From the NCBI GenBank assembly GCA_938743325.2, contig OW568871.1, positions 1 through 64,000 on the forward strand: a DNA stretch of 64,000 nt, read 5' to 3'. This document shows, piece by piece, positions 9,411 through 18,383 of this stretch. How positions within the stretch are numbered: the stretch's first letter is position 1; each line of letters opens with the position of its first letter. The translations under genes and the position numbers were made by a program. The notes beneath the pieces were generated by a model that was not told the origin of the DNA, searched no databases, and saw only the letters and a list, made by a program, of their open reading frames with translations. Source of the DNA: Pycnococcus provasolii. Lineage: Eukaryota; Chlorophyta; Pseudoscourfieldiophyceae; Pseudoscourfieldiales; Pycnococcaceae.

Positions 9411-9482
9411 ACGTAACCCTAGACGTAACCCTAGACGTAACCCTAGACGTAACCCTAGACGTAACCCTAGACGTAACCCTAT
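9408..9482. repeat. Degenerate telomere-derived 12-bp repeat, six copies
   Basis: Directly after the perfect tract the sequence changes to AGACGTAACCCT repeated six times. It reads like telomere repeats alternating with a diverged hexamer, as in the subtelomere-proximal edge of a telomere. The change from perfect to variant repeat fits a former chromosome end whose inner side lies to the right. Confidence 0.9.
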
Positions 9483-9507
9483 TCGCCAGCCTGGTGCTTA
9501 GCCGCAC

Positions 9508-10221
9508 GTGGTGAAAAAAAAAATTCTCGCCTGCGGCGTGCGGCCGACCGTCGGCCAGCGTCGTCGCGTGCGCGCGGCTAAGGCTCAAGATGAACCGCCT
9601 TTGCCGTGCTCCGCTCCTTCTTGTCCGACGGTAAAGTATGACGAGAGTCATAACTCATACTTGGATCTAGGATCCATTATTGGATCACTGGATATGTTGG
9701 AGTTTATGGTTTGGGGGTTAGTAGTCGTCAGGACTACTAACTCTACTGGATATTATATAGAAAATGGAATCTCTAAGAGATCTTGTTGTGAAGGAGTCGA
9801 CGTCACCTGTCGACACCTGCCGATTCATCAGTTTGGAACCATACCGACAACATTCGGACAACATGAATCAGCACGCAAATCATTCAAAGAGTCCAAACGC
9901 CGTCATGAAGAACTGCTGAAAGCACAGGCAAAACACTTCCACCACCGACAAATTGAAGAAGACCTGCGTCAAGCTGCAGCCGTGAAACAAACTCAACGAC
10001 TCGAAGCAGAAATGCTACAAATGGAAACTGATCGCGAACAAACTAAGAAAGCTGCTAAAGAAGAACTCAAATGGCTGAACTCGCGCCAGAAAGAAATGCA
10101 TTCGCGCCTCATCGAAATGGAAAAAGCCATTGACAAATCCTCCACCATACTCACACAGATGAGTCAGGCAGCCACTCAACGATCCAGCAGGAGAAGTGGA
10201 GAACTAAAAAGATACCACTAA
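9508..10221 (+). CDS. Unidentified coiled-coil ORF in telomere-bounded insert
   Basis: A 237-codon frame with a mixed first half and a convincing coiled-coil second half, about residues 115-225, rich in Glu, Gln, Lys and Arg (for example QRLEAEMLQMETDREQTKKA). Base composition of the second half is AT-richer than host genes. I do not recognise the family. It could be a fragment of a subtelomeric gene or mobile element carried with the telomeric DNA. A perfect hairpin lies inside it at 9717-9741. Whether it is expressed, and where it starts, is unclear. Confidence 0.35.
   Translation: MVKKKILACGVRPTVGQRRRVRAAKAQDEPPLPCSAPSCPTVKYDESHNSYLDLGSIIGSLDMLEFMVWGLVVVRTTNSTGYYIENGISKRSCCEGVDVTCRHLPIHQFGTIPTTFGQHESARKSFKESKRRHEELLKAQAKHFHHRQIEEDLRQAAAVKQTQRLEAEMLQMETDREQTKKAAKEELKWLNSRQKEMHSRLIEMEKAIDKSSTILTQMSQAATQRSSRRSGELKRYH
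9717..9741. repeat. Perfect 10-bp inverted repeat
   Basis: GTTAGTAGTC and GACTACTAAC flank a 5-base loop GTCAG, so a stable hairpin is possible. It lies inside the telomere-bounded insert. Function unknown. Confidence 0.8.
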
Positions 10222-10570
10222 CTCTATCCGTATTCCGGGTAAGTTATATATTCGTCAAAGTAAAATATCGTCTTTTACTTTTAACTTCAATATCGTATGA
10301 TTTATAATCTCGCTATTAAATTTTTACTTTAACTCTCATAAACAACGTTATAATATCGTCAGATAGATAAACGCATTATTATTTGTGCGCGCGGCGCTGC
10401 ATGATATTAGATATTGGCCTTATTCATTGGGCTCGCGCGGAAATAAATACGACGGCGGTCATCCGCGCGCAAAGCCCCGACGACCAGTGAGCTCAGACGA
10501 TTATCCCGTTATTCTTCGGACAATTGATGAAGTACCTCGTAGGCTCGTACTTCTTCAAGCGAGCAAGTCG
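10222..10570. other. AT-rich non-coding part of the telomere-bounded insert
   Basis: This stretch is strongly AT-rich (runs of TTTTACTTTAA type), unlike host intergenic DNA, then turns GC-richer after about 10385. I see no supported gene. It ends at the short TTAGGG remnants. Confidence 0.5.
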
Positions 10571-10611
10571 ATTATTAGGATTAGGGTTAGCAGCTAGGGT
10601 TGCTAACCTTA
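10571..10611. repeat. Short TTAGGG-like remnants
   Basis: The stretch reads ATTAGGATTAGGGTTAGC, then CTAGGGTTG. These are telomere-like units in the G-rich orientation, opposite to the CCCTAA tract at 9197-9410. Together the two bracket about 1.1 kb of foreign-looking DNA with outward-facing telomere repeats. Confidence 0.7.
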
Positions 10612-10691
10612 GGTCAGCGGGGGGAAGCTTTTAACCGATCAACCACCACCACCTCTTCTTATTTCCAGCCAACCATCCAGAGCCAATAACA

Positions 10692-11591
10692 ATGTCGCCA
10701 AGCGGCGGCGACAACGACGGCGGTGCTGCCAGTCTGACCGAAGACAACGCTTCGGCGCTACTGATTGCGGACACGCTTCGTGCAATCGCAACACCGCCAA
10801 CCGCTTGGAACGTCGACCCTCTCTTCGTTGAACCCGCGGCGTGTGCTCGACGCGTCGCCGCTGCTCTCAAGTATGCGTTCGTCCCACCCGCGGATGACAA
10901 GCCCATGCCGCCGCGTCCTGCCGAGATGGACGAGTGGTTGATGATGACGGTAAACGGAACGCTCGCAGGCTTGACGTACGGCGCGCTGAGTCAGTACCTT
11001 GACGAGAAGCAGGCGGACGCGTACCTGAGCAGACAGAATGTGAGTCGAGGCGTTGCCATCGCCGCCAGAGATATGGCGGAGGCAAATAGCCGCAAGCTCG
11101 TGCGGCTGTACTCGCGTGCAATCTCAGGCGGGCTTTCGATTGGTGGGTTCTGCGCCGCCTTCTTTGGTCTCGAGTACGCGCTTGCAATTGCACGTGGGCG
11201 TTGCAACGATCCTGTGAACACCACGCTCGGCGGTGCACTCACGTGTGCCGGCATGTCTTCGTACCTCGGCGTGCTTGGGGGCGGCGCTTTCGCACGCGGA
11301 GGCGCAGCTCTTGCAGGCGCCGCGACTGGCGCGGTGGTCGGTTGGCCAGTTGGTCACATACGCAACGTGTCACACGAGTGGATGGCGTCGCAGCAGATGG
11401 CTGTGCGGGCGGTCGAAGAGGCGTCTCACGAGGAGCGACCAGCGAGTCGGCTTATGGCATCGCTAGAGGCGCAGGTGAAAGACGCTGACGAGATGGTTGC
11501 ATACATGCAAGCGGAGAAGGCGCGTCAGGAGAAGTCGTGGCGACGTTATTTATCCTGGACCTGGTGGACGTCGTCTTCGTCGTCATCATAG
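10692..11591 (+). CDS. Tim17/Tim22/Tim23/PMP24-family membrane protein
   Basis: A 299-residue protein. The central part, about residues 135-235, has Gly/Ala-rich hydrophobic segments (SRAISGGLSIGGFCAAFFGL; GGALTCAGMSSYLGVLGGG; GGAALAGAATGAVVGWPVG) in the spacing of the Tim17/22/23 fold, which works in inner-membrane protein import or, in TIMMDC1-type members, in complex I assembly. A soluble N-terminal half and a charged C-terminal tail ending in a Trp/Ser run surround it. Which subfamily it belongs to cannot be settled here. It lies tail-to-tail with the Psb27-like gene, with a microsatellite between them. Confidence 0.75.
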   Translation: MSPSGGDNDGGAASLTEDNASALLIADTLRAIATPPTAWNVDPLFVEPAACARRVAAALKYAFVPPADDKPMPPRPAEMDEWLMMTVNGTLAGLTYGALSQYLDEKQADAYLSRQNVSRGVAIAARDMAEANSRKLVRLYSRAISGGLSIGGFCAAFFGLEYALAIARGRCNDPVNTTLGGALTCAGMSSYLGVLGGGAFARGGAALAGAATGAVVGWPVGHIRNVSHEWMASQQMAVRAVEEASHEERPASRLMASLEAQVKDADEMVAYMQAEKARQEKSWRRYLSWTWWTSSSSSS

Positions 11592-11640
11592 GGCGACACG
11601 TAATATAGATCAAATTCCATTCTTTTTTTCTCAAATTATT

Positions 11641-11648
11641 TAACACAC

Positions 11649-11682
<34 letters not shown>

Positions 11683-11702
11683 CGACCGACCGACCGACCG
11701 AC
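11641..11702. repeat. (CA)n followed by (CCGA)n microsatellite
   Basis: About 40 bp of CA repeats run into five CCGA units in the gap between two convergent genes. Confidence 0.95.
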
Positions 11703-11715
11703 CTACCGATAACAC

Positions 11716-12297
11716 TCACTCTCCCATCTCAAGTGCATTCGCACCCTTGGCCAACCGCTTGATTAGCGCACTCCTGTTAAATATTGTGTGCTCCGGGTCG
11801 TACGCAACACCCTTCGACCTGTCCGATATGAACTGCACGGAGAGCTTTGCCTGCACGTTGAACACGTCGCTGTAGCTCTCCAGGTGCTTGCCGTGGTTGA
11901 ACTTATACCTTCCAAGCCACCGTTCGGAGTCCTGCTCAAAGGTTGCCTGCGCCTCGGGAGAGACGTCGTCTCCGCTCAGCAGCGCGTTCGCCTGGCTAAT
12001 GAGCTTACGCGTGTCGGCTTCGTATTCCTCGATCGTAGGCTTAACCGTGGTGCTAAAGCCCAGAAACGTTTTCACCTCCTTGGGATCCTCCTCCGCAAAC
12101 GCGAACGGAGCCGACACCAAGCCCGTTGTCAACGCGACGATCGGCGTGGATACGATTGCGACCCGCCTCGTCGATCGCACGGGCGTTGCGCGCGTGCAGC
12201 TTGCACGACTCTGCGCGTGCTGGTTCGCTTGAGCGCGTGTGTTTGCACTTGCACGTGCACGAGTGGTTGTGGTTGTGGTTGTGGTTGACGCCATCAT
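11716..12297 (-). CDS. Psb27-like thylakoid lumen protein
   Basis: A 193-residue preprotein. The first 60 residues are Ser/Thr/Arg/Ala-rich, like a chloroplast transit peptide. Next comes a twin-arginine signal (STRRVAIVSTPIVALTTGL) ending in AFA before EEDP, which fits Tat export to the thylakoid lumen. The mature part of about 115 residues matches the Psb27 pattern: YEADTRKLI, a helix, then SERWLGRYKFNHGKHLESYS and a final helix ending in LEMGE. Psb27 binds CP43 and assists photosystem II assembly and repair. Assignment to Psb27 rests on motif order, so an LPA19-like paralogue is possible. Confidence 0.6.
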   Translation of the reverse strand: MMASTTTTTTTTRARASANTRAQANQHAQSRASCTRATPVRSTRRVAIVSTPIVALTTGLVSAPFAFAEEDPKEVKTFLGFSTTVKPTIEEYEADTRKLISQANALLSGDDVSPEAQATFEQDSERWLGRYKFNHGKHLESYSDVFNVQAKLSVQFISDRSKGVAYDPEHTIFNRSALIKRLAKGANALEMGE

Positions 12298-12668
12298 GAC
12301 GTGCGTGAGAGTGATGAGACTGTGCTTGTCTTGCGTGCGAGGGAGGCGACTGAAGCCACTTGCAGGGCAGGGCGCCTGGGGGGGATTAGGAAGGGTCTAT
12401 CCACTCAATCAATTCGACAGATAGGAGCCCAAATGGCAGGGCACACCAAAGGCAGCTGCAAAACCCTATTCGGCTATACTATTTCGAACGCATACATGAC
12501 GTCACAAACCTCACTGACTCAAGCACTCTCACGCATTTCCGTTTCCTCAGAAGGTGTCGTCGCGCCTCCCCGCACCTCTCTCTGTGGAAGTTATTTGAGT
12601 GGTCTCGCCGCCGGCACCGTCACCAGCAAACAACAAACTTCACTTCACTTCAAACACTTGCCCAAAAC
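12298..12668. other. Divergent promoter region of Psb27-like and SecA genes
   Basis: A 371-bp gap between genes transcribed away from each other. A TGACGTCA palindrome (CRE-like) lies at about 12498-12505. A G-rich run occurs near 12380. No gene is seen. Confidence 0.45.
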
Positions 12669-15600
12669 ATGATGGCGCTGTCCGTCCGGCAAAGCGCACG
12701 GCAGCAGTCCTCCTCCTCCTCCTCTCGTGCTTCCACGAACACAAGGTATCGCAGAGCACTGCAGTCGTCGAGAAGGTCGCGGCATGGTGTGCGTGCAACC
12801 ACCGACGCGCGGATGGCTACGGAGCAGGCTGATCGTCCCGGCGACGCCAATGACGACGCCAATAATTCGCAGGCGGCGCCGAAAACTCCGAACCTGCTGG
12901 GCATGGCCCGCAACACAGTTAAAAAGGCGTCCGCGCCCCTCTCCAAGGTGCTTGATGGAAACGAGAGGCTCATTGCGAGGCACAGGAGAACGGTGAAGGC
13001 GATCAACGCGCTCGAGGAGGAGTACGCAAGCCTATCCGTGGAAGCGCTACTTCGCAAGACGTCGGAGTTCCGAGCGCGCCTCAGCGAGAACGAGGACACG
13101 CTTGACAGCCTGCTTCCCGAGGCGTTCGCGTCGCTGAGGGAAAGCGTGAAGCGCGTGCTTGGGCTACGGCTGTACGACGTTCAGCTCATCGGAGGCATGG
13201 TGCTCCACAGCGGCGCGGTGGCGGAGATGAAAACTGGCGAGGGCAAGACGCTCGTTGCACAGCTTGCAGCGTACCTGAACGCCATCCCACGAACCGGTGT
13301 GCACGTAGTTACGGTGAATGACTATCTGGCGAGCCGCGACGCTGACTTGGCTCGCCGCGTCATGGCTCCGCTCGGAATCACCGTCGGCTGCGTCGTGTCG
13401 AGCCTCGAGCCGTACAGCCCAGAGCGCGCTGCGGCGTACTCGTGTGACGTGACGTACGCAACGAACACCGAGCTTGGGTTCGACCTGCTGCGCGACAACA
13501 TCGCGCGTGCGCCGAGCGAGATCATGGTACGACGTCCACTATCCTACAGCATTGTGGATGAGGTGGACAGCGTTCTCGTGGACGAGGGACGAAATCCGCT
13601 CATCCTGAGCAACGAATCCGACTCGAACGTGTACCGTTTCCCCGTTGCGATCGAGGTAGCGCGGAATCTCTGGCGCGACGTGCACTATCGTGCTGAGAAG
13701 AAGCGCCGCAGTGTCGAGCTGACGGATACGGGCATGGACGAGGCTGCTCGATTGCTGCAGGAGCAGGGTCACGACGTGGGCAGTGATGTGTGGGATGGAA
13801 CCAACCCGTGGGGGCCGTACATAGTCTGCGCGCTGAGTGCCCTCGAGAACTACGAGCGTGATGCGGAGTACATTCTTCGCAACGACGAGGTTGTTATTGT
13901 CGACGACTTCACCGGCCGCATCATGCCTGGCAGGCGCTGGCAAGATGGACTTCACCAGGCTGTGGAAGCGAAGGAGGGTGTTGCGGTGCAGAACGAAAGC
14001 TCGACAATTGCCACCGTGACGTACCAGATGCTCTTCGCGTCGTATCCCAAGCTTTCTGGAATGACCGGAACGGCCAAGACGGAATCAAGTGAGATGTGGA
14101 CAACGTACGGCCTCGAGGTGGTAACGGTGCCGCCGAATCGCCCGAGCCAGCGCGTCGACTACCCGCTTCAGCTGTACATGAGAGCAGAATCGAAGTGGCG
14201 TGCAGTTCTCAAGGAGGTTGCCTTTTGGCACGTCTACCACAAGCGTCCCGTGCTTGTCGGAACGACAACTGTGGAGAATTCAGAGCGGATCAGCGCGATG
14301 CTTGCCGCGTACGATATCCCGCACTCCCTTCTGAATGCCAGGCCACAATTTGCCGCACAGGAGGCGGCGGTGGTTGCACAGGCGGGTCGCGTGGGTGCCG
14401 TCACCATCTCAACGAATATGGCTGGGCGAGGCACGGACATCGTACTAGGCGGAAATGCCGTCGCACTTGCAACAGAGACATTCCTTCAGTTCCTGCTTTC
14501 GGCGCTTTCCATCGATGGCGGTGAAGGGGCAACGCTAGCGAGCGACGACGGCGGCGACGGCGACGACGACGACGGCCAGATCTACGACTACAGCCAGCTT
14601 GCAATGTCTGCAAGCTTAACGGTTGCGGAGATTGAAGATTTGAACCCCAGCGTCGTTGGGCTGATGCAGATTGCTGGATTAGCTGCGCGCACGGAATGCG
14701 CGGAGAGACGTGTGACGCGTGGTGCCGCTCGCCGTGTTGTCGAAAGCTTGATGGATGTCGTCGGCGATGGCAGCACGGCGGATACTCGCGAAGCGTTTGG
14801 CAGGGTAGCCGCATCCGTGGGGCTGACCGAGTCGTTCGGCCAGCCGAAGCTGGAGGCGGCTGCGAAAGAGCTGCTGGATGTCGCACGTCAAATTTGTGCG
14901 AGGGAGCAGGAACAGGTTATTTTCACGGGTGGACTGCACATCATCGGAACTGAGCTTCACGAGAGTCGTCGCATCGACAATCAGCTTCGAGGTCGCTCTG
15001 GTCGGCAGGGTGACCCTGGCAGCACCGTATTCCTGTGCTCGCTGGAAGATGCGATCATGCAGCATTCTCCACCGGGAGCGCTCTCCACGTTCATCGAGGG
15101 CATTGGTCAAGGTGACGAAGATACGCCGCTCATTGGTTTTGCTTTCACCAACTACCTGGAAACGGTGCAGAAGTCGGCCGAGAACTTCTATGCATACATG
15201 CGTCGCACGACGCTGGAGGTTGACGAGGTGCAAGAGCTGCACCGAAGCCGAATCAACCGCCTCCGAGCACGTCTGCTGATGTGCTCACCTCGACTTCGCC
15301 GGCAGGCTATCTTGCTGTACCTGCGAAGACTTGGTCGAGACCTCGTTCTCACGTACGCGGACGGCAATACTCCACCTAAGCGATGGGACGTGCAGGGTAT
15401 GCTGTACACGCTGCAGGAGGAGACTGGTGGCGGCATGATTCCGGTTCTCGCTGGTGTGACGGAGGAGACGCTGCGCGCGTCGATTGCGAGCGGAGATGCA
15501 TGCGCATCTGCCGAGGTTCTTGGTGCATCGTGGTGGAGCGACGGCCGCGAGAATTCGGAATCGTCGGCGTCGCATGTGATGCGAGAACGCAGCACCGTAA

Positions 15601-16205
15601 CGTGCCGTCCAGGCGACGGGCCTATTCGTCGCTACGCGTCAGCGGCTGCTCTGCATGCTCACATTTTGGCCGCGACGGCACCATCAACGCCCGTAAGAAC
15701 AGCTGCTGGATCGGCAGCTGTTGCCGGCGTATCTTCGAGCCTTACGCCACTTTCGATGAGCGGCGTGAACCACCGTGACGCGCTCGCCCGTTGGCTCGAG
15801 ATGAGCGGTGAGTCGGCATGGCGACGCGTCGAAGGCCGATGGGCACGTGACGTTGAGCGCCTCTCTTCAGTCGTGGGTGATGCGCTGTGCAAGGCGTACC
15901 TTGATCGCCTCGGCGTGCTCGTTAAGGATGCGGTTATGGGTGGTCTGCCCACGTCAGTCGCGTGGGATGAGCTCGAATTTCGCGAACGTCTGCTCCTGCT
16001 AGCAACGCTCGACGAAAACTGGCAGGCATACCTGAGAACTGAGTCTCAGCTGAGGAGTGCAAGTTACCTCCAGGCGGTGGGGCAGCGTGATCCGCAGGAG
16101 GTGTACCGAATCGAGTGCTACCGTCTCTTCGAGCGTACGCTCGACGAATCGTGCAAAGGTGCGGCGACGGAGGCACTGAGACTTGTCGCCGCAGATCGTT
16201 TGTAG
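12669..16205 (+). CDS. SECA2: Plastid preprotein translocase ATPase SecA (SECA2-type)
   Basis: SecA is the ATPase motor of Sec translocons. The start MMALSVRQSARQQ gives a Ser/Arg-rich transit peptide of about 60 residues. Walker A is MKTGEGKTLVAQ (about residue 190) and the DEAD-type Walker B is VDEVDSVLVDEGRNPL. Further SecA signatures are MAGRGTDIVLGGNA and RRIDNQLRGRSGRQGDPGS. Beyond the motor the sequence VDEVQELHRSRINRLRARLL resembles SECA2 rather than thylakoid SECA1, so I infer the inner-envelope Sec2 system. At 1178 residues it is longer than plant SecA (about 1020-1060). Extra length includes an acidic insert (DDGGDGDDDDGQ, near residue 630) before the second ATPase half. No zinc-binding tail is seen. 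Confidence 0.9.
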   Translation: MMALSVRQSARQQSSSSSSRASTNTRYRRALQSSRRSRHGVRATTDARMATEQADRPGDANDDANNSQAAPKTPNLLGMARNTVKKASAPLSKVLDGNERLIARHRRTVKAINALEEEYASLSVEALLRKTSEFRARLSENEDTLDSLLPEAFASLRESVKRVLGLRLYDVQLIGGMVLHSGAVAEMKTGEGKTLVAQLAAYLNAIPRTGVHVVTVNDYLASRDADLARRVMAPLGITVGCVVSSLEPYSPERAAAYSCDVTYATNTELGFDLLRDNIARAPSEIMVRRPLSYSIVDEVDSVLVDEGRNPLILSNESDSNVYRFPVAIEVARNLWRDVHYRAEKKRRSVELTDTGMDEAARLLQEQGHDVGSDVWDGTNPWGPYIVCALSALENYERDAEYILRNDEVVIVDDFTGRIMPGRRWQDGLHQAVEAKEGVAVQNESSTIATVTYQMLFASYPKLSGMTGTAKTESSEMWTTYGLEVVTVPPNRPSQRVDYPLQLYMRAESKWRAVLKEVAFWHVYHKRPVLVGTTTVENSERISAMLAAYDIPHSLLNARPQFAAQEAAVVAQAGRVGAVTISTNMAGRGTDIVLGGNAVALATETFLQFLLSALSIDGGEGATLASDDGGDGDDDDGQIYDYSQLAMSASLTVAEIEDLNPSVVGLMQIAGLAARTECAERRVTRGAARRVVESLMDVVGDGSTADTREAFGRVAASVGLTESFGQPKLEAAAKELLDVARQICAREQEQVIFTGGLHIIGTELHESRRIDNQLRGRSGRQGDPGSTVFLCSLEDAIMQHSPPGALSTFIEGIGQGDEDTPLIGFAFTNYLETVQKSAENFYAYMRRTTLEVDEVQELHRSRINRLRARLLMCSPRLRRQAILLYLRRLGRDLVLTYADGNTPPKRWDVQGMLYTLQEETGGGMIPVLAGVTEETLRASIASGDACASAEVLGASWWSDGRENSESSASHVMRERSTVTCRPGDGPIRRYASAAALHAHILAATAPSTPVRTAAGSAAVAGVSSSLTPLSMSGVNHRDALARWLEMSGESAWRRVEGRWARDVERLSSVVGDALCKAYLDRLGVLVKDAVMGGLPTSVAWDELEFRERLLLLATLDENWQAYLRTESQLRSASYLQAVGQRDPQEVYRIECYRLFERTLDESCKGAATEALRLVAADRL

Positions 16206-16406
16206 CTCATGTTTTTTGTAAGTTGTGTGTATAAATATATATATTTTACCTTCATTGCCTAAAAAGAAAAATTGTGCCTAAAGAATTATTACTGCTACGA
16301 TAGTTAGTTATTTATAAAGAAAACTGCAACTGCAACTGGTAGTCGGTTCAAGCATCTGCATATGCCAACCTCCACAGTCCTTTGCGCACGCACGGCACGC
16401 ACGCAT

Positions 16407-18014
16407 TTAGAGCACGGATGCGCCGTACTCCTCGACGATTGCCTTCCATTCGCAGACACCTGGCGCAAAGTCGGGGAGATAGCTCGTCTCCGCCGCCTTG
16501 GTCATCACGTCGAGCTTAGGAGTCTTAACTTTAGCACCAGACTGGAGAAGCTTCATCTGAACCTCGCAGCATCGCTCGAAGTAGTACGCAAGAACCCACG
16601 CCGCGGCAACGGTGGGACCAAAGCAGCAGAATCCGTGGTTGTGCATGAGCAGAGTGTTGCATCCGGGAACGGACTTCACAGCCGCTTCAAGTAGCGGCTG
16701 CTCATTCGCGTCGTCGCTAACGCCATCCCACTCATACGTTGCCACGCGTCCATGGAAGTATGCTCCATCCTGCGTGTACGGCACGAACCCCATCTCGAGA
16801 CACGACACTGCGGTGGCGTAAGGCGTGTGCAGATGGATGATTGCGCCAATATCCGGTCTTGCGGCGTACACCGCGGCGTGGATAATGTCCGCTGTGATGT
16901 TGTTGCTGCTGATCACAAGATCGGATGCACGCACCTGGCCCCACAGCAAGTTTCCAGGCGTGATGAGGCATCCGTCACCGAATCGAGCGCTTACGTGGTT
17001 CCACACGAGCATATCCCACCCAAGTGCGGCGGTGGCACGGTGTGCCACGGCGAGGTCGCGTCGAAGCTCCGCCTCCAGCGCGGCGTCCTTGGCACTGCCA
17101 CCCGCGCCGAACGCCTCCTCTAGAAGTGGCAGCAGATCGTGCACGAGCGCGGCACGCACCTGCTCCGTGTTTGTCGCGTAGTGTGGCAGGATGTGGCATC
17201 GTGGGCAGGACCACAATGCGTGTCCTTCCGGAAGTGGTTCGGGAAACGTCGTGTCGAGGATGGCGTACTTGATTTCCCCCGCATTCAGCGCGTCGGTGAG
17301 CGCGTCGGTGTCGATCACCTTACCTCGCGCAAGATTGAGAATTCCCGACGACGGCCTCATCGCCTTGATCACGTCAGCGCTGATGAGGTGTTCCGTCTCT
17401 GGTGTCAACGGGCAGAGAAGCACGAGGATGTCGCACTTCTTGGCGAGTTCCACGATCGACGGCTCGTGCTGAATTCCGAGGCGCTTCTCGACATCCTCCG
17501 TTCGTCGTCGACGCGCGTTGTACAGGACCGTGCACTTTGGCGCAACAGCCTTAATCTTTGTAATCATCGACGTCGCAATCGCGCCGAGTCCAACGATGCC
17601 CACGGTGGCTGTATTAAGGTCCGTTCCCTTTGTATTCCAAGACAGATTCCATCCCGACGACGGGAAGGGAACACCCACCTGATTCATGGCGTCACGAAGT
17701 CCCAGGATGGTAAACGCGACACCATAGTCAGCGACGTGCTCGGTGATCGTGTCGACGCCATTTCTTCTCACTTCGATGCCACGTGCCTCGGCAGCCTTCA
17801 CGTCCACGTGGTCGGTACCTGAGCTCATCGTCACGATGAGCTTAAGTGTCGACGGCAGCTTGCTGATGACATCCGCGGGCAGCTTGTCTGCGACGGTGAT
17901 GAGCAACGCGTGCGTGTCGTCGGGAAGTGTGCTCACGTCAGTGCCGTGCACAAATGAGTTGATGGACAGATATTTCGCACTTGACCTGTGTGTGTTTTTT
18001 GTGGGCCAAAACAT
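16407..18014 (-). CDS. Fused D-2-hydroxyacid dehydrogenase / class II aldolase
   Basis: One 535-residue frame joins two enzymes. Residues about 1-300 are a D-isomer-specific 2-hydroxyacid dehydrogenase of glyoxylate/hydroxypyruvate reductase type: NAD loop VGIVGLGAIATSM, catalytic Arg in LNLARGKVIDTDAL, Glu in FPEPLPEGHALW, His in ILPHYATNTEQVR. Residues about 315-535 are a class II aldolase/adducin domain: NHVSARFGDGCLITPGNLLW, zinc ligands in IIHLHTPYAT, and MHNHGFCCFG. The key residues of both halves are present, so both may be active, perhaps on linked C2-C4 hydroxy/keto acids; that is inference. There is no obvious targeting peptide. The gene lies tail-to-tail with SecA. Confidence 0.88.
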   Translation of the reverse strand: MFWPTKNTHRSSAKYLSINSFVHGTDVSTLPDDTHALLITVADKLPADVISKLPSTLKLIVTMSSGTDHVDVKAAEARGIEVRRNGVDTITEHVADYGVAFTILGLRDAMNQVGVPFPSSGWNLSWNTKGTDLNTATVGIVGLGAIATSMITKIKAVAPKCTVLYNARRRRTEDVEKRLGIQHEPSIVELAKKCDILVLLCPLTPETEHLISADVIKAMRPSSGILNLARGKVIDTDALTDALNAGEIKYAILDTTFPEPLPEGHALWSCPRCHILPHYATNTEQVRAALVHDLLPLLEEAFGAGGSAKDAALEAELRRDLAVAHRATAALGWDMLVWNHVSARFGDGCLITPGNLLWGQVRASDLVISSNNITADIIHAAVYAARPDIGAIIHLHTPYATAVSCLEMGFVPYTQDGAYFHGRVATYEWDGVSDDANEQPLLEAAVKSVPGCNTLLMHNHGFCCFGPTVAAAWVLAYYFERCCEVQMKLLQSGAKVKTPKLDVMTKAAETSYLPDFAPGVCEWKAIVEEYGASVL

Positions 18015-18268
18015 AATTTGTTGTTGATATTAATACTTTTGCCTTCTTTTTTGTATGCTATATCGTCATCATCATCAGAGAGATTTTTTTTTTGTTGAAA
18101 GGGAGGGGCGGGCACCAATATCACACCCACCCACCACACCTTCCCTCAAAGTATCCACATGATGTATATATACTATTTATTTCGTATCATCATCATATCA
18201 TCATCATATTTATATATGCTATTCATTTTTTTTTGTTTTTGTTTGTTTTTATTTTCTCACACACAAAC

Positions 18269-18319
<51 letters not shown>

Positions 18320-18383
18320 AGGAAAAAGAAAAAAGAATCAAAGTTGTGCAAGGAAGGCGGAAGCAATTGTGGGTTGTCAACAC
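18015..18383. other. AT-rich gap with (AC)n microsatellite
   Basis: Between two minus-strand genes. It contains T-rich and ATC-rich low-complexity DNA and a CA/AC tract at about 18260-18318. No gene is seen. The first part is the upstream region of the fusion gene. Confidence 0.6.

Noticed and set aside
9166-9501. Open frames of Asn-Pro or Val-Arg repeats on both strands
   Set aside because: They are translations of telomere hexamers and have no coding signal.
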